Below are positions 47,101 to 57,400 of a stretch of 64,000 nucleotides of DNA, piece after piece (positions within the stretch are counted from its first letter, which is position 1; each line of letters begins with the position of its first letter). A model generated the notes under the pieces. The model worked only from the letters and a program-made list of their open reading frames with translations, ran no database searches and was not told where the DNA came from. Source of the DNA: Lepidodermella squamata (Eukaryota > Gastrotricha); NCBI GenBank assembly GCA_047495785.1, contig JBLDXI010000009.1, forward strand, positions 5,146,001 through 5,210,000, written 5' to 3'. Position numbers and translations under genes: made by a program.

Positions 47101-50100
47101 TTATTTACGAAAAAGTTCAGGCGCACACTGTTATCATTAGTAGGCTTATAGCCGACGCCCTATGACGTTCATCTTTTGTTTGAATATTGTGATGTTGACG
47201 GTATCGGGGAAGGTATCGCGTGGCAGGTCGTTCCATTGATTGACGATCTCTTGCATTCTTCGAAAATCTCATTTTTTATATCTCATTTTATATCTCAACA
47301 TGGATAAACTAGTTTTCTTCGTCGATTTTTCAAAAATTTCCCGAAAGAGCCAACCGCGGCAGAAGAATGGCAGATTTGCCGAAAATCTGCAAAAACGGCT
47401 GTTTTCACCAAATTCTAGAAAATTAACTTTGTGAGCCTGCACGATGTACCTGGGCTCATTCGATAGAATGCGAATTCTATTATTCATCTACTGAAAATGC
47501 TGGAAAAACGCTAAGCTGAAATCGACTGAAGTCATTTGCCGGCTTATTTTAGCCTGATTATTTCAGCTTATTTCGTGCTGTTCTGGGTTGTACGCAAAAA
47601 GATACAGCTTCCGCCACGGAATTTATCGCATTTCTTTATTGTTGTGTTATTTATTTTTCAGCTCGACTTGTTTCATATATCCTGGCAAGAGCGACTTGTA
47701 TCTGGAGTATTTTGACAGCGTACACCCACAGGTCAGCTATCCTATATAATTGAACATGTCACCTTTTATCAACATCGTTCTTCTTTCATGTTGGAAATTT
47801 CCATGATTTTCTGTCTGTGAATGCTACAACAGGGCATTTATCGCGAGTTGGCGAATGTTATCGGCGTGGTAATTATTCCTATCAGCATCTTGATTTAGAT
47901 AATAAATGATAAATGATTCTCTGATTCTCTGAAGCCGTTTGAGCACTCTCGCCCGGATCGGGACCAGTACATTAACGTCTTGAGCAGTAATGGGTAATAT
48001 TATGCTAACGAAAAATGGTGCGCGCAGGTCAATTGTGATTTAAACATAGGTGGCCGACTGATAAACAGCCAGACTTCAACGATCACGGTGTGCCATTCGA
48101 CTATGCCTCGGTCACCATGTCTCATCCTACTATGTTTGGCGGCGTTTTCCAGCCGAAAGACTGGCTATATGTCGGGGCGATGAACGGAGCCCTACCGACT
48201 TTCAATAACATCAAATTTTTAAACATGATGTACGATTGCTTGGGTGAGTTTATTCATCACTAGCACTACTCAAATTAAGAAACACGCCTTATTGAATGTT
48301 TAGCAAAGTGCAATGGCACGGCTCCTGAATGCAAACATGGTGGCTATCGCGATCCGAAAGCTTGCGATCGGTGCAGATGCCCGCCCGGGTTCGGCGGTAA
48401 AACTTGCGAATCGTTGCCGCCATTTGAGGGTGAAACCTGTGGCGGCGTGATCAATCTGCCGTCGTGCATTTCAGTGGCTATAGAATCGCCAAACTATCCG
48501 AACTCTTATCCTATGGGCAGCAGTTGTTCATGGCGCATATACAGCTCTACGGTGATTTATAGTCGGTGGCTATAATATAACGACTTTCACGTATATATTT
48601 TTATTTCAGCCTGGTAGTATGGTATTCGCCTTCGACGGAAAACCAGATTTAACTTCGGGAATAAGTACGTGTAACTACTCCTAAGGTTCTAATTTTGTGA
48701 ACAAACCTCTTCGTTATTATGTCATGTTTTTGAGTGATTGATGCTGAATCTTGTATTTTATGCTGAATTTTAGTGACTGAAGGTGTTTCTACTTACACCG
48801 ACACGTGTTTGGATTACGTTGAATTTCGTAATCCGGAAGATGGAACATTGCCTTATCCCCGATTTTGCTCGTATGGCGTTACTTCTGGTAAAATCTACGA
48901 GACGAACAACAACACAGCGGTTGTTTACTTCAAAGCCAACTCGAAGAGCCCAGGCAAGGGTTTCAGGCTCATAGCAAGATCCAGCTGCCCGACGGACAAC
49001 AAGCAAGAACTTCGGCTGACGGCGAGTGGTTACGACTACGAAGGCAAGGTTGCGGTGACGGCAAACGGCACGAATTGTCTGCCATGGCCGCCCATCACCG
49101 ACTGGGTTGCGCAATTCTATGAGATGCTGAAATATCCAAAGGGGCTTGTAAACGATTCGGCGAACTACCTTCGCAATCCAGAGTCCAAGTCGACTGGTCT
49201 CTACTGCAACACAGCTGATGGGCCGCAGAACGGCACAGATGTACCTGTTACTCCCTATGGTATTTCTTTGGCTTTTACTCTTACAAGAAGTTTTATTCTC
49301 AAGCTGAAATGACCTGATCGTTGAGTCGGTCGAATCCATAACTCATAAATTTTGTGTAGTCCCTGAAGTTGACTTTCGTTAACATTGTCACCGTCGCTGG
49401 TTAGAGAAGTAGAAAAGCAACCCCAATTCGCACTTGGTGTTCAAGAAATAATAAGCTGTTATGAATTGCGTTGCTAGTAATTATCGCGATTAAGCTTTTT
49501 CGAGCTAAAAGCTGAATAATATTAAACGAACACCGTGAAATGTAACGAGGCGAAATCCAGATGGGTATGGCTAACAAATTAGCGTTCGCCTCATTCACGA
49601 AACCAATTTTTTCCGGAGTCGAAACTGCAAGGAAAAAGGAATGACAAGGGAAACATTATTCATCTAATTCTTTATATTTTTCAGTAAACATCGCGAATTT
49701 AACATCGAGCAACTCAACGTCAGGCACGAATTCAACATCACCTTCACCGTCAGAAAATGTCCGCGTCCGATGCGGTTCGATAGCCACTAAGGAATTTGTC
49801 GCCTGCCGTCGCCAGTGCAACAACGCAACTGAATTCACATTCCTAAGCCATGGCACTGTTTTTGAAAGCAGATGCACCACTGCGGTAAATTTTTACATGT
49901 TGTATCATACTGAGTGCTATAAAAATGTTCGCTCTCATGGATTTTATTTAATTTAATAAATTTGTCATATTTATTTGTCATAATTTGTCATAATTATTTT
50001 CAGACCGCCCGAAAGTGTTATTCGCGAAGCACAGGCCTCAGGTGTGATGGCAAATGCGTTCCTAATGTTGAGCTGGAAGTAAGCTTATACACTTATTTTT

Positions 50101-50467
50101 AAATGAAGTCTTCTATGGCCTCTGATCAACCAGGTCACTGTGTACAACAAGTACATCCCGTTCAAGAAAAACATTGAGCTGTGCTTGGGATTGATCAAGT
50201 GAGTCGGAAAATGCGCCACTACAAGCTTGAGAAATATACATACTTTCAATGAGCCATAAAATAACAACTATTTTCTGATTAATTATTTTTTTTGGTTTTC
50301 CAAGCCTCAAAAAACAGCCTGTGTGCTCTATGTTGTTCCTGATCAATAGAGTTGACCGCAATCTTCTTTCCTATCTTTATGTTGCTCCTAATGAAATCGT
50401 CTGCTCAATAAATATTCTCTTTTCGCGGTTCGTGAGCATTTTCCCCAGAAGGCTGTTAATTAATTAA
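44150..50467 (+). CDS. Secreted astacin-like pseudoprotease with EGF, CUB and kringle-like domains, copy 1
   Basis: Fifteen phase-consistent exons: 44150-44212, 44266-44349, 46601-46700, 46758-46878, 47662-47731, 47833-47868, 47935-47993, 48050-48243, 48304-48551, 48610-48664, 48774-49259, 49685-49884, 50004-50078, 50134-50198 and 50305-50467 (672 aa). Signal peptide MIRLIGFAAVAFVASFALAQ. The astacin domain runs from WPLPLVFYIV to NMMYDCL. Its zinc site, normally HExxHxxGxxHExxRxDRD, reads RELANVIGVPFEHSRPDRD, so all three His are replaced (R, N, F) while Glu, Gly and ERxDRD remain. The Met-turn (SxMHY) is SVTMSHP. Next come an EGF module of nematode astacin type (CKHGGYRDPKACDRCRCPPG), a CUB domain (ESPNYPNSYP ... 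DYVEFRNP ... RFCSYG) and a kringle-like unit (YEGKVAVTANGTNC, NYLRNPESKSTGLYC). A Cys-rich tail ends it. It is expected to be extracellular and catalytically dead. The last exon is the least certain. Confidence 0.85.
44350..46600 (+). other. Large intron 2 of pseudo-astacin copy 1
   Basis: 2.25 kb. Holds a 360-bp MITE (44809-45168) and, near 45860-46040, a stretch with repeated TGTCCGC/GTCCGCATT words that looks like a degraded mobile element. A minus-strand frame at 45679-46089 overlaps this stretch and has no recognisable motif. A short hairpin (CAGTATGG / CCATACTG) is at about 46169-46220. Confidence 0.5.
44809..45168. mobile_element. MITE in pseudo-astacin intron, CAGGGTGGTT ends
   Basis: Left end CAGGGTGGTT (preceded by TA) is inverted as AACCACCCTG at 45159-45168. 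360 bp. A 132-residue frame inside (44761-45159) extends outside the left end and shows no transposase motif, so I do not count it as a gene. Confidence 0.55.
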
Positions 50468-53400
50468 TTTTATTTATTTATATTTGACTTGCAATTATCG
50501 CACTTGCGATTGTAGCAAACAGTAAAACAGAAAAAGAAAGATAATTTTTCACGTATTACGGCGCCTCACTGACGACACAAGATGTTTATCAATATCAATA
50601 TTCATAAGAAATTTTTTAAATGAATTGAGGCTAGAATTAACATTTTCGATGTAGAAAGTATTCCAAACATTAACAATTCGTCTGTCAATTGAGGTGCTCG
50701 AGTATTATGCCGAGCTCATTGAGTTCAAATCTACAAAGGAATAGTTTGTCCTTTTGCTTCTGCGTCCAATTTAGATTTTTGTCGGCAATAAAATATTCGC
50801 AATATACGCACGGCCAAACAGGCCTTCATGCATTAATTTTTGGTGAATTTCTGATGAATTTTAACTTCAAATTTACCTTTTTCAACATCAATTTACTTTT
50901 TCTTTTTTCTATCATCAAACTCTTTTTTTCGACAGCAAACTTCAGAAATTATTATTTGAAAGAAAAATATACTTTCCTGGTTGTGGGTTTTAAGTGTTAT
51001 GTAAGACCCCGGGTGATACTAGCGGGGTACAGACTCGTACCAAAGCAACAAACGAAGGTGATCATATTAACAATTGATTTTTGACGTGCGATTTTTTGCG
51101 CGTGCAGAAGACACGTGCTGCGCAGGAAAAGTCGCCTTAATGCTCGAAATAGGCAATACTTACTTTTTTCTAGGGTAAAACTACGGATTTTAAAAATTAT
51201 CCAAGCTTGACGAATTACTTTGTCCCACGGCGACCATGACGGCGACAGGACCTGATAGCTGTGACTTGAAATTCCTGGAAATTTTCTTGCTGAGAATGTT
51301 AAAATGCTGAAATTATCGATTCCTGTTGAAGTTTTCCAGCCGCGTTTTAAATAGTTTTGAATCACGAATCACGGCCAGCTTGAAAATGTCGCAAAATTAA
51401 TTACCGTATTTTATCGAACAGTATCCAACCTCAAATTATTGCCCCCTGGAATAATGAATAATAGCCACAAAAATTCATCCAAATATTGGGTCCAACGGTT
51501 AATAATAGCCCACCTCGAATAATAGCCACATTCCAATAACAAGAGGTCTAATATGATCAGCTCATGTAGTAAGAATGGGGGAGATGGCTAGCGTGCCAGA
51601 AGAAAATTGAGACGTATAGAGAAGAGAAAGTGCGACAACGAGGAAGATAACTACAGAGCATTTAAGCTTAATTACAGCGACAAAGAGGAATATATTCAAG
51701 CTAAAACATTTTAATGGGTGATCCTGGCGGGCCAATTTTTCTACCACAGGTAGCTGTTAGGTATGGCTAACGCTAGTTTAAATTTTGTTCTTATCGGATC
51801 GTTCATTGCTGCGTAACAAAAATTGCAAATTTACAATTTTCCTTCGATCACAACGCTCTAGATATAAGACACATTTTATATCCACATTGATCGCAAAATT
51901 CTAAAAAGTTCATTTTATGGTCATACTGAAGAAACCTAAATTATGCTCCATTTTTCACTCGTATGAACTCGCAGACGCGTTGTTATTACGAATCGCCTGT
52001 TGTTAGTTGACAAATGTTTAACGCCGAACTTTTTTCCTCATTCATTATTTATTTTCTTCATGATTTCACCGGACGCTGTAATCGGTCTGTTTTCACGGCC
52101 ATGATAGAGAATCCGTTTCAGACAATTATTACTGCGTATTGGGCCTGAATTTCAGTGAAAAATACGAGAGAACAAAAACAACCCGTACCATGAGACGTAT
52201 TTGTGGACGGATGCTGGACTTGGTTGATTTTTGGCTGAGCCTAGAAAACGCGTGTATGCAAAAATTCAGCCCGCCCTGCCCTGTTGACTTGGACGATAAA
52301 AATGCGCAAATTTTTAATTGAAAAAAAATTAAACATTTTGAAAAAGCACGCCGCGTTCATTAAAGATTTTGAATTTAGCGCCAAAATCAACAAGTTTATT
52401 CGAATTCGACAATAAACAGACGTAGATCTTTTCGCGATGCTTTTCAGGCAACAAATAGGCCTAGTCCAGCGTCCGTCCACATTTAGGTCACTTGGTCGTG
52501 CGCGCGTGTTTGCTGCTTAACAAAAAACAGATGTTTACGTGATTCGCTTGACAATCGCTTACAATCACACGCGCTATTTTTCACCATGCGCCCACTGCGC
52601 CGTACTGTTCGTCCGGTTTTATCGGGTAGAAGCTTGAATGAATTTTACTATAACGCGCTTTCAAGTCATCTATTTAGTTTTTATTTTAGGAAGTGGCTAT
52701 CTACACCCCCCAGTGGGTGTCAATAACTGACTATTTACACCCACTGGGTGTCAATAACTTGCTATTTGCACCCACCTGCTGGGTCGCATTAACTTGCTAT
52801 TTACACCCACCAGTTTATAGCTAATCTTCAGCTATTTTCACAGGGTGGCTATGATTTTAAGCTGTCTTTCCAGAGAGACTGTTATCGTTTTTGGTTTTGT
52901 TTGTTATTGCGATAAATTTCGTCCATCTACAAAGAGTCCATGTGATACATGCCTGTAGCAAGAAGTGGTACCTGTTTCATATCAAACATTAGTTCAAAAC
53001 TCCTCAATCATCGTCCGTCTTAACTTAGGTTACGATTTCTTCTCATTGATAATTCTTCATAAATTTACGAACAGCTCTATAGGCACCTGGTTTCCAATTA
53101 TGCGAAATTATTTGTCGCATTACCATATCGTTAGCGTCGTTGAATGATGACTCGGATTTAGGCTTTTTTAGTTTACTTCAGTTTTAAGGTGACAGTTAAA
53201 AGGTGGCGTTTTTCGCTTCGATTTGACGCAGTTTTTACGTCATCTTCAAACTAAAAAATAAACAACCCAAATCCGAGTTATTCAACGACAATAACAATGC
53301 GCAAGCTCGCTAGCGCGTCGGTATTTGTCGCTTCGGTATCGCGACATTTTTCACTCGCGAGTTTTTTCAGCTTCAGGAGGGCGTCAAGGCTTGGCCGTTG

Positions 53401-54499
53401 CATATATCGGCCCAACGTTTTGCAATTTTGAAGTTCAAAATCAGGTCTATTCACCATAAAAAGGGGAGTCCGATATGAAGTAGTACAGCCGGAGAAAAGC
53501 TTTGGGTTTGCGCGAGCAGAGTGCGCATTTTGTGAGCTTTTTTTGAAAAGGTCCTGCTTAAACGCTAGCTTAATGAAAACCGCTTCGAATTCATGTTTCA
53601 AGTTTCTAGCGTGAGTTTCCCATCTTTTACTTATGTTCTCTATGACTTCAAGTCTCACGTGATGCGCATCATGTGTAATTTTTCAACGAAAATTCTTATA
53701 ATTCATCTATTTTTCTCTGATAAGGTTTCCGAAACTGCCCTAACCCTGGAATATAGATTTTGATTTACCGATTTCTTATCGAGAAGACGGCTGATCATCC
53801 CTAACGTCTGATCAATGACCCCGCCAATACGTTTTGATCCCTTGCGAATTTTCGGCGGATAAAAGCTGGGTTAGCCGCGCAATATTGATAGTCTCGAAAC
53901 CGCCTCATTTAAAATGTCTTTTCTGCTCCAACAAACTTGTTCGCTTTGCCCACGAGCAATGTTATTTTCTTTGATTCACTGTCGTTAATGCAATGTAGGT
54001 TTTTGTTGACTAATTTCACCGTGGCAGCAATTATAACATCGCGATAATTGGTGTAATAATGTCAAGAACTTAAATCGGAAATTCATGCAAATCTATGATA
54101 CTTGATCTATGATAAATAATGGTCCAAATACTAAGGCTATTTCCATTTCAACATCGCAACACAATTTCTCATGAACATTAATGCCTTATTACCTTCAAAA
54201 CTTAAATTTTTACTGTTTTCTGAGCTAAAACTAAGGTAAAACCAGTGGGTGTAAATAGCAAGTTAACGCGACCCAGCAGGTGGGTGCAAATAGCAAGGAT
54301 TAGACACCCAGTGGGTGTAAATAGCAAGTTATTGACACCCAGTGGGTGTAAATAGTCACTTATTGACACCCACTACGGGGGGTGTTGTTAGCCACGACCT
54401 TTATTTTAATAACAAATTGATAATTTTGCCTACCCGGGACTAATATTCTCAAAAACCTTGCTTACGTTTTAAGTAAATTTCAGTTTGTTTATTATTATT
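50468..54499. other. Intergenic region between the two pseudo-astacin genes
   Basis: 4.0 kb. The 1.7 kb inverted-repeat element at 52689-54399 fills nearly half and ends 100 bp before the second gene. At about 51410-51545 there are repeats of the word AATAATAGCC, probably another degraded element. No gene supported. Confidence 0.55.
52689..54399. mobile_element. 1.7-kb non-autonomous DNA transposon with subterminal repeats and 9-bp target duplication
   Basis: Flanked by the identical 9-mer TTTATTTTA at 52680-52688 and 54400-54408. The ends are inverted: GGAAGTGGCTATCTACACCC at the left and, inward from the right, GGTCGTGGCTAACAACACCC. Both ends continue into about 150 bp of short tandem units built on CACCCACTGGGTGTCAATAA and CTTGCTATTTACACCCAC in opposite orientation. 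The interior (about 1.35 kb) encodes nothing recognisable; the frame at 53278-53658 on the minus strand has no motif. The 9-bp duplication with long ends points to a Mutator-like (MULE) or related family. The AT-rich duplication is weak evidence on its own. Confidence 0.7.
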
Positions 54500-57400
54500 A
54501 TGCGATCAGTTGCCTACTTCGCCGTGGTGCTTGCAGCTCTTGCGATCGCTGAAGAGGTGGGAGACTCGCATTTCATCAATATTGGGCACTTGCTGATTAA
54601 ATTGTGTTACCTATTCAATTATAATAACAGTTGCCGGTTTTTGATCGCGAGAAAATCCATCGAGTTTTAGATTCACGAATAAACTCCAATGAAACAAGGG
54701 TGAGTTCAACAATCTCTCCTATTTTGCTCTATATTCTTTTTAGATATTCTCTACTTCTCTGTTTGCCTTTGATTGCAAACACCCCCTATTTTATGTTATC
54801 CCATTTAGCCCCATCATTGCGTTTTGTCTGCCAGTTATCTATGCGAAATTGTTTGCCGATTTTCATAATTTTAACTGAATTTTCGGGCAATATTAGTTCC
54901 GTTTGCCGGTTGCGCAATCGGGCGATAAATTATTTTCTCTTTTCTAATTAGATTTATAATAGCAATAGCAGGGACCGGCCCTTCGGTCCGGCCATCCAAA
55001 ATAAAAATAGAAAATCCGCAAAGAAAGCAGATAACTTTCTCCTTTCTTTTTTTTTTCTTACGCATTCGAGGAAAAACATATTACTCTAGGCGAAGCTCTC
55101 ATAATATCATAATAAGAAGTTGATTTCTTAAGGTCACATTTTACACCCCGAAAATCACCTGTCACATTTTTCCATTAAAATTGCCGTATAACTCTGAAAC
55201 TTCGCAAAATTACAGCTAATCAATTTTCTATAATTTTTTGAACGGGTTTGACAACAATAAACGTTAATTTGCGATTTCGTTCTCAAAATCCGGAAGGATT
55301 TTAATAGATTTTAATTGCAGTGTCGAGTCCATACAGCATTAGTCCCAAGAAAAAATGTGTTTCTTCATATTGATTATTGTTCGAGGTTAGAACATGGGAC
55401 AGGCTGTAGTATGTCGATCTCTACTCTATTTTTTTTTAAGTCGTTGCCCCTTTATTCTGCCTCGTTTTTCATTTTGTGATCAAATCGTGTATTTCAGAGG
55501 CCTGACGATGGTTATGTGTTCGATGATACTACGCCTCTAAACGCTACGTCTTTCAGCGCAATTCAACTGCTCAACGATCACAACATGTTGGCCGAAAGTC
55601 GCAAGGCCGGAGATTCTGATTCCGCCCCGATAGTCGCAGCTGCCGCACCGAACACTTGGAACTTACCACTGAGTATCTTTTTCTCGACTTTTGGTTAGCT
55701 GGATGAGGCTTTCTTAGATTTTATCTTATTGATTTGAGTACCTTTCAGATCAAACCTTTATCGATGAGTACACAGCGGGTCTAGAATTTTACAAGCGGGA
55801 GACGTGTTTCGACTACATAATTTCGGATCGCACTAACGTTAGCTCGATAGTAGCAGTAAAGCCGTATTCGCAGTATGCTTTTTAGTTGAATTAATTTGAA
55901 TTCATTTTAGTCAAATTAGAATCTTTTCTATCCACCATTTTGATTGTTCTATATTTTCTAAAATTAGTTTCAGCTCTTTGTCCCCTTGGGCAGATTTTAC
56001 CTGTCAACCGGCCCTCCTCCTTAGCGTCAGGTGAAGGGGTTTCTAAGCACATTTACGGATCCGCGGTGGTTTCCTCCGGCCACTAAAATGCCGTGATTTG
56101 CTAGTTTTCCATAACAATTATTTGCTCGCACACTTTTGGCCGGTTCAAAAATTAACGCGAGAATCGCACTAATGCCGCTGCGAAACAAAATAACCGTCGA
56201 CTTGGCAAATTCAAAATTATTGACGCATTTGACCCTAGCGGAAAATTAGAAAAAATTGGAAAAATAACAAAAATTATCAATTGGAAGCGCTGACCAATGG
56301 ATGCAGTCAGGGTGGCCAAAAAATCCTGCAGAGCGAGAATTCGATGGGCATCATTTTAATGAGGAGTTTCAAGAAATTGAGGACTTCCATTGGAAAAAGA
56401 ATGCTTGAAATTCTTCAACTTCTTGAAGCTCCTCATTAAATTGATGCGCATCGAATTCCCGCTCTGCAAAATGTTTTGGCCACCGTGTAATTCAGCTGCA
56501 CTCGATGATGAAATCAAAAATATGCTTGTTATCACCATTTTCAATCCTGAACGCAGCTTTAGGAAGACTTTGAATATCAATAAATGTTTGATAAAATCGA
56601 CATTTTGTTCGCTATTCAAGGAGGAGGTTGTCATATTACTGTCATTACAGTATGGCAGTTTACGTTCATTCACGCTGCCTTCGTGGCTTTATTCGTTTCT
56701 TTTCTACAGTAATATCACATTGCAATAAACTTAGTTTTTTTGCAACACGCAAACACTCCGCCATCCACAAAATGATTAATAAGGTCACTCCATCAAAATG
56801 ATTAATGGAAATAGACAACAAATAGGATAGTATACTTTCCACCTGTAAATTGAAAATTAAAAGTAAATTTGTGACCATCATCGATGTGAAAGCAGAAAAT
56901 TGATAATGGATAATTTTTTTATATTATGAATAATGCCGAGGCATGACATTTTTGAATTTAAATAGATCAAATTGCTTGCAAATCGATTTCTTCACAAATT
57001 TTTCAAGAATATTAACAATTGAAGTAAAACGCGGGATTTAGCTGAGCAAAAAGATAGAGCTGGAATTAAGGTTTTTTTTAAAGAGCCAACAGTTATTTTT
57101 CAAAACTGCGATCATTTTGCTGTAAAAGCCACCCAAACACAGCGTGGAGAGGGTGTTCATGCGCTCTGGATGAAAATTATCCTCTAAGCCGGAAGTTGAT
57201 CACTAAAATCAGTCCGTTATGATAGTCATAATGCATAGATGCAAGTCCGGCTTATGATAGCCCGGCTTATTGCAACCATTTGCATGTAAAACGCCATTCT
57301 GCGGCACAAGCCAAGCAAAATGGTCCGGCTAATGATCGTCCGGCTTAACGCAAAACTACTGTAATTTCACGCGGATTAAATATAAAAAATATCGGAAAAA

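Noticed and set aside
53278-53658. 126-codon minus-strand frame inside the 1.7-kb element as its transposase
   Set aside because: Too short and without any catalytic motif; the element appears non-autonomous.
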